Assembly: GCF_000350225.1 (NCBI RefSeq)
Contig: NW_005179326.1
Coordinates: 93,954-157,953, forward strand
Source: Chondrus crispus
Taxonomy: Eukaryota; Rhodophyta; Florideophyceae; Gigartinales; Gigartinaceae
DNA: 64,000 nt
Reading direction: 5' to 3'
Position 1 is the first letter of the stretch; each line of letters starts with the position of its first letter. Positions 33,190 through 42,462 of this stretch are shown piece after piece. Position numbers and translations under genes: made by a program. The notes beneath the pieces were generated by a model. It had not been told where the DNA came from. It ran no database searches and worked only from the letters and a program-made list of their open reading frames with translations.

Positions 33190-33801
33190 TGTAGTATAAT
33201 CACCCCCAACGACGAGGGGGGTGAGTACTGACAGTTCGGGAAGACCCCGATCGGCGGGAAGACAGAAGCACGGCCCACCCACGGTACCGAGCACGGGCTC
33301 GAGGTAGCGGTGGTAGAGCGGGATCGGGGAGGACGCGCGCACGTGCGAGCGGTTCTACGCCTCGACGCCCCGGAGCGGTACTGGGTGACGATCCAGTACC
33401 GACGGGCGGAGGCGGAGCCGGCTCGTGGGCGTGCTACGCGCGTCCTCAACCCGTGCGCGGTGCGACTCCTAGGTAAAACGGACGGAAGTACCTAAAAGTG
33501 AGCGGGCGGACCAAGGTGGAGGATCCTTGACAAGTCCGTGCTTGTCGTCCTCCACCGCCGGCGGTCCGCTCATATTTAATGTACAGGGTCACCTATCATA
33601 ACATTACAGTAGTGCAGGTCGGCCTGCACTGTAGTGCTGTCAGCCGTCGGGGCTGGCAGCACACGTGTTGTACACGTGTGTGCGCGCGCGCCCCCGTACA
33701 CGTGGGGTACACTTGTGCGCGCGCACTGAGGTACTGTAGAGCTCGGGCTCTACTGTTATAAATCTAATCTAAATCTAATTTAGGGAGGGGGATATGCTAC
33801 A
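33190..33801 (-). repeat. 3' LTR of the gypsy element
   Basis: 612 bp, TGTAGTATAATC... to ...ATATGCTACA, with five-base inverted ends TGTAG/CTACA. Hairpins: TCACCCCC/GGGGGTGA (33200-33224), AGTGCAGG-TCGG-CCTGCACT (33611-33630), a 12-bp stem 33634-33662, ACACGTGT/ACACGTGT (33661-33679), GTAGAGC-TCGG-GCTCTAC (33736-33753). The same structures recur in the other copies with compensated changes. Confidence 0.88.
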
Positions 33802-35978
33802 TGGCCCCCCTGTCAAGTGTGGACGTCCGCGTCCACTTTGCGCTGTCCCAGTCCTTCCCCGACAGTCCCGATCGATCATCTCCGCTCCGTCCTATCGGCC
33901 GTCCTATCATGGCCGACTCGACCTCTCTTCCTCCTCCGCCTCCGCCTCCGCTCGATGGCGGCGGCAAACCCGTGGCGGCGGGCGCGTCCGTCGTCGCGAT
34001 TCCTTTGCCGAGCAGGGTCGGGTCATCGAGCGCGTCCCCTGGATCGCGAGAGGACGACATCGCTCTGACTCGTACGGCCCCGCTGGCCCCGCCTGCTTTC
34101 CAGAAGTCCCGTTCCCGCTCCACGACCGTCTCCGTGGAGCTGGTGGCCCCTCCCGTGGGGCCACCCAAACCGGTTATCGCGTTCAGTCCGGCTGCCCCTT
34201 CGGCCCCAGCGGACGACGTCCTTCCCGTTGCGCATTTGGACGTCGCGCGCGACCACGCCGCTCCTGATGGTGCGTCCTTCGGCCGTCGTCCTCCTGTACC
34301 TCCCCCCTCCTCTTCCGGTCGGGAGGGGGAGGTGGTCTCTGCCACGCGGTGGTTCGGGGTTCCGTCTTCCGATGCCCCACTGCTCTCTGTCGACGAGCTG
34401 CAGTACCCCTGGTTGCGCAGGGGCCGTTCGGGGGTCACCGTAGCGGAGGTGATCTCGTGCGGGTGGCTTCGTTCCGATCTCGCCCGCGTGTTCAAGGTAT
34501 ACGAGGCGGGCGGCCTCGAAGAAGCGTCTTCGGCCCTTCGTCGCTTAATGGCCGAAGGCGGTGGGGTCGGCTACCAGCTCCCGGACGAGCTGCCGGGCGA
34601 TCGTACATTCGTGTACAGTGTTGCGGAGGTCCTCTACGTTGATCGTATGGGGGCGTTCCTGTCCGGGTCGGTGCGGCTAGACCCCCGACGCTTCGTGCTG
34701 TCGGAGTTGGCGGGGTTGTACGTCTCGCCCCGCCCCTACGCCTTCACCAAGCCCCTCGTGGCTCTACAGAAGTCCTCGTGTTCCTTGATGCGGCTATATG
34801 CCGTGGGTTTCGCTCACCACGATTGGTCCGCCTACAGGAGAGACGACGAGGCGGACGGTCGGGTCGTCCCATCCGCTGCCTTTGCGTCCGGCTTGACAGT
34901 CGGGGATTTTCCAGCTCTCCCCGTGAGCGTGCGGGAGAGCTTTCCTTCACTAGGGGTACACCCCGTTCTGCCTCCCATCCTGAAGTATTTTGGCATCGCG
35001 TGCGCCGACCTACAGCATCCAGCCCACTCGCGGCTCGCTTACAACTATGAGCGCGAGTGGGCGTGGTCCGTATGCTGCGCCTTCATGTCGGAGGTTTACA
35101 TGAACAAGCGGGCGTTCGTTCAGCCCGGCCCCACGGTTGCGTTCGTGAGGCGCGTCGCGTCGGGCCTTCCCGACGTCGCGCTGCATCCGTCCGAACACGG
35201 GTCCAGTCACGCTCCTTGGACATTCGGCCATGCCATTAGCCTCATGGACCGCGCCAGCGAAGTCACCCCTCGGAACCACCGTTCGTGGATGGACTATACG
35301 ACCGGAGCTCGCAGCTCCTATCTCACGTACGATCCCACGGCGGACGCCTTCGTGGCGCGCTGTCCCCTCGTGCCGTCGGTCTCCGGCAACGCGCAGCCGA
35401 GGGGAGGGGTCGGGTCTGAGCATCGGCGCGGGCGCCGTAAACGTTACAGGGACCTCGACGCCGTGGCCGTGGACTCCGTTGGCACAGCTGTGAACCCCTT
35501 TCGGCCGACGTCGGTCGTCGGCCGTGGTCCTGTAGGGGACCCTGTCTCCGCAGCGACTGTGCTCCCCATCCCACCGCTCGATGCGGTGGGGCAGGAAACG
35601 CCCCGAGGGCGTCGCGTACGCGAACTGGTTCTCTCCCACGGAGAGCTGGCGGCGTCCGCCAAGGTAGTACGGGCGTTAGGCGTGGCCAGCCGGCGCGGTT
35701 GGACCGTAGGCGGGTTGGTCGATACCCTGGCTGACTGGTTCCTCACTCGGAGTGATGAAGCGCGCGATCTACGTGACGACCTAGCGACGCGCTCCGCGGA
35801 ACTGCAGCGAGTCGGCCGTGAGCTAGGGTCCATGCGCGAGGCATCCGAGCGCCAAGCCGCGGCCTACGAACAGGCGGTGTTCGATCGCGAACGCTATCGA
35901 CGCGAGCGCGACCGACTGCGGTCGTCGCAGTCGGTACCGCCGCCTGCGGGCAACGTTCCCCACCCCCGGCTCCTGTAA
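33801..35978 (+). CDS. 725-aa antisense ORF in the gypsy element
   Basis: The plus-strand frame starts with an ATG whose A is the last base of the LTR and runs to a TAA at 35976-35978. Residues 1-190 are Pro/Ala/Ser-rich and look disordered. About 190-520 is a globular region (TRWFGVP, YPWLRRG, TVAEVISCGWLRSDLARVF, YVSPRPYAFTKPLV). 520-610 is basic and low-complexity, and about 630-710 is a charged heptad-like coiled coil (LRDDLATRSAELQRVGRELG). I recognise no family, no transmembrane helix and no signal peptide. The second in-frame ATG (33909) is an alternative start. A diverged relative lies at 46771-47390 outside the other LTR, so the ORF is under some conservation. Antisense ORFs between pol and 3' LTR are known from some plant gypsy elements such as Grande; homology to those is not claimed. 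Confidence 0.7.
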   Translation: MAPLSSVDVRVHFALSQSFPDSPDRSSPLRPIGRPIMADSTSLPPPPPPPLDGGGKPVAAGASVVAIPLPSRVGSSSASPGSREDDIALTRTAPLAPPAFQKSRSRSTTVSVELVAPPVGPPKPVIAFSPAAPSAPADDVLPVAHLDVARDHAAPDGASFGRRPPVPPPSSSGREGEVVSATRWFGVPSSDAPLLSVDELQYPWLRRGRSGVTVAEVISCGWLRSDLARVFKVYEAGGLEEASSALRRLMAEGGGVGYQLPDELPGDRTFVYSVAEVLYVDRMGAFLSGSVRLDPRRFVLSELAGLYVSPRPYAFTKPLVALQKSSCSLMRLYAVGFAHHDWSAYRRDDEADGRVVPSAAFASGLTVGDFPALPVSVRESFPSLGVHPVLPPILKYFGIACADLQHPAHSRLAYNYEREWAWSVCCAFMSEVYMNKRAFVQPGPTVAFVRRVASGLPDVALHPSEHGSSHAPWTFGHAISLMDRASEVTPRNHRSWMDYTTGARSSYLTYDPTADAFVARCPLVPSVSGNAQPRGGVGSEHRRGRRKRYRDLDAVAVDSVGTAVNPFRPTSVVGRGPVGDPVSAATVLPIPPLDAVGQETPRGRRVRELVLSHGELAASAKVVRALGVASRRGWTVGGLVDTLADWFLTRSDEARDLRDDLATRSAELQRVGRELGSMREASERQAAAYEQAVFDRERYRRERDRLRSSQSVPPPAGNVPHPRLL
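33802..33844 (-). promoter_or_regulatory. Polypurine tract and adjoining hairpin
   Basis: Read on the minus strand, AGGGGGG (33811-33805) directly precedes the LTR, the position of a plus-strand primer. Just before it lies GTGGAC-GTCCGC-GTCCAC, a 6-bp stem. The same motif occurs behind pol at 38826-38846 as GTGAAC-GTCCGC-GTTCAC, where both arms have changed together. Confidence 0.65.
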
Positions 35979-36479
35979 CCATCCGCGACCCGTATGCGGG
36001 GTACGAGCCCGACCCTCGCCCGTCTCGGGACGGGGCGAGCGGTGAGGATACCACACGGGTCGCCATGCCTACCCTGGCGGACATGGCAACCGGCTTACCC
36101 CGGCACCCGGGGTACTATCCTCAAGCCAGTTACGATTCGGGGGCTCGCTTGCCCCCGAATGACCCGAGCCTCTGACCTTGTCAGCGTGTAGGTCAACCGC
36201 GCGGGGTTTCCTCCTCCCCTTGTCGGCGAGCAGAGGGGGCCCTGGCGCCTTTCCACAATAAAAATCGCCTTCCTGCAGAGTCGTTTTCGTGGTACCACCT
36301 CCTTCTGTTTTGGTCCCCACCCGCAGCCCGCCGCCAGTTCCCCTTACCGACCAACGGCAAACGAGAGACGGTTCGCTGCGCGTAGCTAGCGCCCTTCTAC
36401 TCGACGTCCCCTTCGCCTTCGGTTGGCGGGGGCCGTGGTGAGGAGGTTATACAGCGGAGGCGGGCGCGCGTCCTTGTCT
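35979..36479. other. Spacer between antisense ORF and hairpin array
   Basis: GC-rich, no gene. Short frames are shadows of composition. Confidence 0.4.
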
Positions 36480-38110
36480 TTCTTCGCGTCCCTCGCCATT
36501 ACGGGCGAGGGCGCGAGCGAGCAGCTGTTCGCTTTTCTTTTGGACGTCCCTCGCCATTCGGGGCGAGGGAGCCGACGCTTCTCTTATCTTTTGCGCGCCC
36601 CTCGCTACCGGGGCGAGGGCCAGAAACGCGCGACGTTCGTCTCCTTCAGTCCGCCCCTCGCCGTGCCGGGGGCGAGGTCTCAGGGCCCTGTATTGGTCTT
36701 ATCCGCCCGGTGCTCCTTTCCATGCGGGGGCGAGGGCGCCGGGCGCGCGATGATCGCATTTCTTCGCGTCCCTCCCCCTGCGGGGGCGAGGGCAACGCGC
36801 GCGCAGTTCGTCCTAGACCTCGTGCCCCTTCGCCATCCCCGCTTCGAGGAGACGACCTCTCCGCCGGGTCCGCTGCGGACCGCACGGATGAAGGAGGGGA
36901 AATGGAAAGGGTTCGGCGGAGGTGGGAATCACTCCCATGGGGAGTTTGACGAGCTCCCATTGGTCGGATCGTCTTTCCGACGTTAGGCAGCGCTTACCGG
37001 CAATTTCCAAGGCGATCGATTTGACGAGCTCCCGTTGGTTGGATCGGCTTCTCCCCCTCGAGCCCCCATTGTCCCTGGAGTTTTCCTTCTCTCCCGCGGC
37101 CTCCGTCGGACCTCGCGCTCCTCTCGCCATCGGGGCGAGGGCGCGACGATCCTCCGCATACTTGGCGTCCCTCATCGCCTGTGGCGAGGGACGCGGGTGC
37201 TCGACGAACGGCTTCATACTTCCCGTCCCTCGCCATCGGGGCGAGGGCGCGGCGCGAGCGGCACTCGTGTTCTTGTCCGCGCGCGCCCCTCGCCATCGGG
37301 ACGAGGGCGCGGCGCGTAGACATACGTTTTCTTCTTCGCGCGACGCCCGCCATCAGTGGCGGGGGCGCCGCGCGTGCGCCATTCGTCTTTTCCTCGCTCG
37401 CGCCTCTCGCATTTGGAGGAGGGTCGCGAACGCGAACGGCTTTCGTCTTCTTGCCCGCGCGCCCCTCGCCATCGGGGCGAGAGGGCGGACGCGTGGGCGT
37501 ACGTCTTCTTCTTTGCGCGCCCCCCGCCATCGGTGGCGGGGGCGCCGCGCGTGCGCCGTTTGTCTTTTTCCTCGCTCGCGCCTCTCGCATTCGGAGGCGG
37601 GGCGCGAACGGGAACGGCATTCGTCTTCTTGCCCGCGCGCCCCTCGCCATCGGGGCGAGGGGGCGGACGCTTGGGCGTACGTCTTCTTCTTTGCTCGCGT
37701 CTCTCCCCGCCGTCGGTGGCGGGAGCCCGTGCTCTCGGCAAATTTCCTTACCCAGCGCCCTTCGTCATCGGTTGCGAGGGCGCCGGCGCACAGCGAACGT
37801 TCCTTACAGTGCTGTCCCTCGTCATTGGGGCGAGAGCGCGACGTGTGGGCGTACGTTTTTCTCTTCGCGCGCCCCCCCCCGCCATCGGTGGCGGGGGCGC
37901 CGCGCGTGTGCCGTTCGTCTTTTCTTGCGGTCGCCCCTCGCCGTCCGGGGCAAGGGCCCGGACGTTTCTCTTATCCTTTGGCCCTCGCCTTCGGAGGCGG
38001 GGGCGCGGACGCGCGCGACGTACGTTTTGTTCTGTGCGCCCCTCACCCTCGGGAGCGGGGGCATGCACGCGCTACGTCCGTCTCTCCTTGTGCGCGCCCC
38101 TCGCTTTCCC
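36480..38110. repeat. Tandem array of palindromic ~58-bp units
   Basis: At least twenty imperfect palindromes of the type CCTCGCC-ATCGG-GGCGAGG occur near 36490, 36548, 36598, 36651, 37121, 37226, 37287, 37345, 37404, 37461, 37520, 37581, 37638, 37700, 37757, 37812, 37868, 37933, 37980 and 38036. In the right half the spacing is 55-62 bp. Between 37287 and 37700 a three-unit pattern repeats every ~177 bp: ATCGGGGCGAGG, ATCGGTGGCGGGG, TTCGGAGGCGGGG types. Arms vary together, for example CCTCGCC/GGCGAGG against CCCCGCCA/TGGCGGGG. The long open plus-strand frame 36922-38214 across it is Arg/Ser-rich and follows the repeats. Confidence 0.85.
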
Positions 38111-38235
38111 GTCAGTGTCCGTCCGGCCCCTACGGTACGCAGCGTCTACGACGTTTGTTGCGTACAGTACCCGTGCGCGCACGTGCGGGAACAGACAGAG
38201 CCCTGAGTCCTTGACCAAATTACCACCAAAAAATT

Positions 38236-38270
38236 GCAAAAAATGTTTTCCCGCGAAAACCTTTTTTTGC
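38236..38270. repeat. A/T-arm hairpin
   Basis: GCAAAAAA (38236-38243) pairs with TTTTTTTGC (38262-38270) and GTTTTC (38245-38250) with GAAAAC (38255-38260) around a CCGC loop, a 14-bp stem with bulges. It sits between the hairpin array and pol. Confidence 0.7.
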
Positions 38271-38821
38271 CAAAAAATCACCGCACGGTCCGTGATGTGA
38301 GTGCGGCGTGCGCATGTTTTCCGTTAATTTTCTCGAGGGTGGTGGCGGATTGCCACTGTGGCCAGCGCGTGCGCTGGGCGTACGAACGGCGTACTGTACG
38401 CCCCTCAGGCGTATTTTCTTTCAATTTCAAGAACACCCGCACAATCTCTGCGCACGGGCGTGTTGCAGTGGTCGTGGATTGCACTTAGGTGGCGATGTGC
38501 CCTTCCGTGGTGTTCTCGTGTGCACGGGTTCCGACGGTCGCATGTGCTGTGGCCGTGCGTTTGGCCCCTTGGTTCGAAAAGGGGGCTATTGGCTTCCTCG
38601 CGCGCTCTGTCGTCCGGCTCGGGTCACATTGGCCCTAACGGAGATCGCTCCCCATTCAGACAGTCCGTGCCATGTGGTTCCTTCGTCTCGCGTCCGTGGC
38701 GTTCGGGAGTCAAATACGGCTTGGCTTCCGAACGTCCCCTTGGTCTCGAACCACAGGGGACTAATTTAACCGTAACGGAGCGGTTGAATGTAGCCGAACG
38801 AGACGGTTGAGGGCCCCCTCC
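38271..38821. other. Untranslated 3' spacer behind pol
   Basis: 550 bp between the A/T hairpin and the pol stop. Apart from the purine-tract-like GGAGGGGGCC complement at 38811-38822, nothing is recognisable. That tract repeats the one at the LTR, as if the original 3' end of the element lay here before the extra 5 kb was acquired. Confidence 0.45.
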
Positions 38822-41800
38822 TTAAGCGTGAACGTCCGCGTTCACGTCTGAGGTAAGGCCTCTGCCGGTGCGCCTCCGGAGGCGTTGGGCGTAACGAGAC
38901 ACCAACTCCTCCGGGACGTGAGTCCGTGCGGTCCAAGTGGGCGTGTCGTAATCCGCCCACTTGATGAGGAACTCCGTAGTTCCGTCCTCCATGGCCCGAT
39001 GCCGGAGTAGTCGCTCGACAGCGTACTGAGTGCCCTCGGTGACCTTGTCGGCAAGGTCACCTGGGGTTGTCGTGCTCGCCCGTGACACGCTCGTCGGTGG
39101 TGGGGCGTACACGCAGCGGTCTGCGGAGACGCGCTCGGTAACACCATCACGATCGATCGTGATGGTTCGCCGGTCGTTGGCGAGTACCCGGTATGGCCCA
39201 ACGGCGGGCGACGCGAGTTTGTTAGACGTCTTTGACCCATCGGTGGGGTTCAGGTAGACGTAATTACCTGGCTTGATACGTGCGTTGAGCCGTCTGACGC
39301 GTTTATCGAAGTTGCGCTTGTACCGAGCCTGCGTCCGGCGCAGGCTCCCGTACGCCTTCTGGATCGTGTCGTCCAACGTCTTGAGGAACTCAGCGCGCGC
39401 GTTGCCCCTATCGGACGGGGGCGCGTCACCGTCGGCTCTACGTAGAGAGAACTCCGGCGGGGGTCGGCTGAGGACGAGTTCGAAGGGCGTGGTACTCGTC
39501 GTACGATGTACGTGGGAGTTGTACGCGTACGTGAGCGGCCCCACGTACACGTCCCAGTCGTCCTGATGTTCGCCGACGTAATTGCGTAACATCGAAGCGA
39601 TGGTCCGGTTATATCGCTCGACCTGCCCGTTCGTCTGGGGGTGGTACGCCGAAGTGTACAAGTTCGTCACCCCCAGGAGACGGCACGTGCTGTGGAAGAA
39701 CTTCGCGTTAAACTGCGGTCCGTTATCCGACAGTAGCGAGCGTGGGACGCCGTATTTAAATACCCACGCATCGCAGAACGCGACGGCGACCGTGTACGCG
39801 GTTACGGTCCCCAGTGCCACAACTTGAGTCAGCTTGGTGAAACGGTCCGTAATTACGAGAAGGAACCGTTTCCCTGCCTTCGTCTTGGGTAGCGGTCCCA
39901 AGATGTCGATGGCGAGGCTCTCAAGCGGCCGTGTTGCCGGAAACAACTTCAAACGGTTGAGGTGTTTCCGCAACTTAACACGGTTCATCGCGCATGTTCG
40001 GCACCCTCGCACCCTAGCTGCGACATCTGCTGCGAGATAGGGCCAGTAGTACTCGCGACGGAGTGCGAAGTACATACGGTTCTGGCCCGGGTGCCCCGCG
40101 ATGGTTGGTGTGTGGCAGAGCTGGAGAAGCCGAGCCCGTAGCGTCCGTGGCACCACGACCTGCACGATGTCAGGGTCGAAGGGGTGTCTCCGTTTGAGCA
40201 CCCCGTGGTGGTCTTCGAAGAACGCGGAGTCCCGGGACTCTGACTGTCGTGCCAGTACGGTCTGGCAGAAGTCATCCACGCGTTGCTCTTCGGCGATCTC
40301 CTCTAACGTAAGAGGGGCCGGAAGGTCGTCCTGCGGAGGGGCGACCGTGGAGGCGGGCGCGCCAACTTCGGGTTCTTCGGCGCGCTCGATGTCGACAGCG
40401 TCGAACTCGTCGTTCTCCTCCCAGAACGAGGTGGGTCCTTCAAGAGCGGGGGCTTCGTCGTCGCCCCTCGGCTCGTCGCGCGTACGGACGCGCGAACTTC
40501 TTCGCGATCCGGCTTGGTTCCTTGTTGTCACGAAGACATGGACGGCCTTGTGATCGCAGCTCGCGGTACAGACGTGGCCTGCGAGCTCGTCCGACACGTC
40601 ACGGACGGTCGTGCCCGCGTCGAAGGTGGGAATGTCGTCATCCACCTCGACGACTGGGCGAGGATCACCGGTGACCCTTGGCGACACGAGGCGTGACAGG
40701 GCATCGGGCACCTGGTGCACGCGCCCGGGGCGGTACTGGATGGTGAAGTCGTATTCCGCCAAACGCAGTCGCCACCGGGTAAGCCTTCCGGAGCTCTCCG
40801 TGAGGGACATAAGCCATCGGAGGGCATCATGGTCCGTCCGGACGGTGAACTTGGTACCTTCGATGTACGGCCGTAGTGTGCGTACGGTCCACACTACGGC
40901 AAAGCACTCGCGTTCCGTAGCGCTGTAGTTGCGCTCACTATCGGACAGTGAGTACGACCAATACCCCACGGGGCGCCAGTCGTTGGCGCCTTCGTGTTCC
41001 TGGAGCAACGTACAGCCCAGTTGATAGGCACTAGCATCAGTGTCGATCATGTACGGCCGACCGTATCGCGGCAATGCTAGGATCGGCGGGAAAATCATCC
41101 GCTCCTTCAACGCTCCGAACGCTTGAAGTTGCAGCTCGGTCGGGTCGTCGAAGTTGGGGTCCGCGTCCTTGCGCGTCATGTCCGTTAATGGGCGCGCAAT
41201 TTTCGCGAACCCCTTCACGAAGCGGCGGTAGACGTTGCACGCTCCGAGGTACGAGCGCACCTGCGTCAACGTCCTCGGAAACGTGAACGTCTTGAAGGCG
41301 TCCGCCGCCGCTTCGGCGACGCTCAGCTTACCTGGGGAAATGACGTGCCCCAAGTAATGCACCTTCGGTTGGAAGAAGCTACACTTCTTGAGCTTGAGGG
41401 AGATTCCGGCGCTCCTCAACAAGCTCAAGACAGTGTCGAGATGCTTCGCGTGTTCTCCGTGCGTACGGGAGAAAACGATGACATCATCCAGGTAGACGAA
41501 GCATATCTGCCATCGGACGCCAGATAGGATGATGTCGAGGGCACGTTGGAAGGTGGCCGGTGCCCCTTTTAGCCCGAACGGCATACGCAAATGGCGAAAC
41601 GTTCCCATATGCGTAGTGAACGTGGTCTTGTTCCGGTCTTCCGGAGCGACGGGGATCTGCCAATAACCGGAATTGCAGTCCAACGTCGTGAAGACAGCTG
41701 CATCTCCAAGCGAATCGATGCAGTCGTCCCTCCGTGGCAGCGGATACGAATCCGCTGCAGTCTTCGCGTTGAGACGCCGGTAGTCCACGCAGAACCGAAG

Positions 41801-42391
41801 AGAGCCGTCTTTCTTCGGTACGAGCACCACGGGAGACGCCCACTCGGTGCTCGCGGGTTCGATTACCCCTGCGTTCAACATTTTGTTGACCTCCTTGGCG
41901 ACCATCTCACGCATAGCCGGCCCCTTTCGGTAGGGCATTGAACGTATCGGCCTCGTACCCGGTTCGAGGGGAATGCGGTGTTCGGTCGCTCGGATCGTTC
42001 CGAGCGCCCCGCTCCACAGACTCGAGTGCTTACGGAGCATCTCGAGCACGTGGCCCCGGAACTTGTCACCATCGACGTATGACAAGTCGATTTCTTTTTC
42101 CCAATCCTCGGGCGGATTTTCGGGATTCTTTTTAGAGGCGGGTGCCGTGCCCCCTTCCGGCGGCGGGCACTTCACCGGTCGGCCGTCCGTACTGGCACCT
42201 CTCTCCTCAACGGTTGCCCCCTGGGCGGAGCCTGGTCGACCAGCTCCTGCCGTTCCGACTTGATCGGTCAAGTCGGTGAGGTGTAGCGCGTGCGCGATCC
42301 CCTCGGCGACGCGGCGTTCAGGCGTCAGGATCGCGAGGGGGTTGCGTTTAGCGTATCCCACAACGGTGTGTTTCGGAAGCCGCCTTTCCCG
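38822..42391 (-). CDS. pol: Gypsy pol: RT, RNase H, integrase, chromodomain
   Basis: The frame is open from just after an in-frame TGA (42392-42394) to the stop at 38822, 1189 codons; there is no ATG at its head, so it must be expressed as a fusion. Counted from the GTG at 42361: RT palm with FTTLDCNSGYWQIPV (first Asp) and VYLDDV (Y290-D293); RNase H (IDTDASAYQLGCTL, DHDALRWL); the integrase zinc finger (HTPTIAGHPG ... CRTCAMN); DDE core in AIDILGP, LLSDNGPQF and HPQTNGQVERYNR; and a C-terminal chromodomain from about 1113 to 1160 (YAVERLL, FLIKWADYD, TWTARTHVP). RT copies the RNA, integrase inserts it, and chromodomains usually direct integration to certain chromatin. All catalytic residues appear intact. 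Confidence 0.9.
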   Translation of the reverse strand, partial: RERRLPKHTVVGYAKRNPLAILTPERRVAEGIAHALHLTDLTDQVGTAGAGRPGSAQGATVEERGASTDGRPVKCPPPEGGTAPASKKNPENPPEDWEKEIDLSYVDGDKFRGHVLEMLRKHSSLWSGALGTIRATEHRIPLEPGTRPIRSMPYRKGPAMREMVAKEVNKMLNAGVIEPASTEWASPVVLVPKKDGSLRFCVDYRRLNAKTAADSYPLPRRDDCIDSLGDAAVFTTLDCNSGYWQIPVAPEDRNKTTFTTHMGTFRHLRMPFGLKGAPATFQRALDIILSGVRWQICFVYLDDVIVFSRTHGEHAKHLDTVLSLLRSAGISLKLKKCSFFQPKVHYLGHVISPGKLSVAEAAADAFKTFTFPRTLTQVRSYLGACNVYRRFVKGFAKIARPLTDMTRKDADPNFDDPTELQLQAFGALKERMIFPPILALPRYGRPYMIDTDASAYQLGCTLLQEHEGANDWRPVGYWSYSLSDSERNYSATERECFAVVWTVRTLRPYIEGTKFTVRTDHDALRWLMSLTESSGRLTRWRLRLAEYDFTIQYRPGRVHQVPDALSRLVSPRVTGDPRPVVEVDDDIPTFDAGTTVRDVSDELAGHVCTASCDHKAVHVFVTTRNQAGSRRSSRVRTRDEPRGDDEAPALEGPTSFWEENDEFDAVDIERAEEPEVGAPASTVAPPQDDLPAPLTLEEIAEEQRVDDFCQTVLARQSESRDSAFFEDHHGVLKRRHPFDPDIVQVVVPRTLRARLLQLCHTPTIAGHPGQNRMYFALRREYYWPYLAADVAARVRGCRTCAMNRVKLRKHLNRLKLFPATRPLESLAIDILGPLPKTKAGKRFLLVITDRFTKLTQVVALGTVTAYTVAVAFCDAWVFKYGVPRSLLSDNGPQFNAKFFHSTCRLLGVTNLYTSAYHPQTNGQVERYNRTIASMLRNYVGEHQDDWDVYVGPLTYAYNSHVHRTTSTTPFELVLSRPPPEFSLRRADGDAPPSDRGNARAEFLKTLDDTIQKAYGSLRRTQARYKRNFDKRVRRLNARIKPGNYVYLNPTDGSKTSNKLASPAVGPYRVLANDRRTITIDRDGVTERVSADRCVYAPPPTSVSRASTTTPGDLADKVTEGTQYAVERLLRHRAMEDGTTEFLIKWADYDTPTWTARTHVPEELVSRYAQRLRRRTGRGLTSDVNADVHA

Positions 42392-42462
42392 TCACGAAAA
42401 GTTCGCGACGATGACGTCGAAGGTCTGGTTCGGCAGGACCTCGGCGACGCCGTTCGTCAGCC

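Noticed and set aside
33797-34495. 232-aa minus ORF ending beside the LTR
   Set aside because: Antisense of the 725-aa ORF; the conserved DADVH-type tail next to the LTR lies in a different frame and reflects the DNA hairpin.
36480-38110. CRISPR-like array
   Set aside because: Evenly spaced palindromes recall CRISPR repeats, but the repeats are variable, the spacers are themselves repeated (177-bp period), the genome is eukaryotic and no cas-like gene is present.
36922-38214. 430-aa plus-strand ORF, and the overlapping 341- and 314-aa frames
   Set aside because: They follow the GC-rich palindrome repeats, are Arg/Ser/Ala-rich in all frames, and several frames are open together, which is a composition effect.
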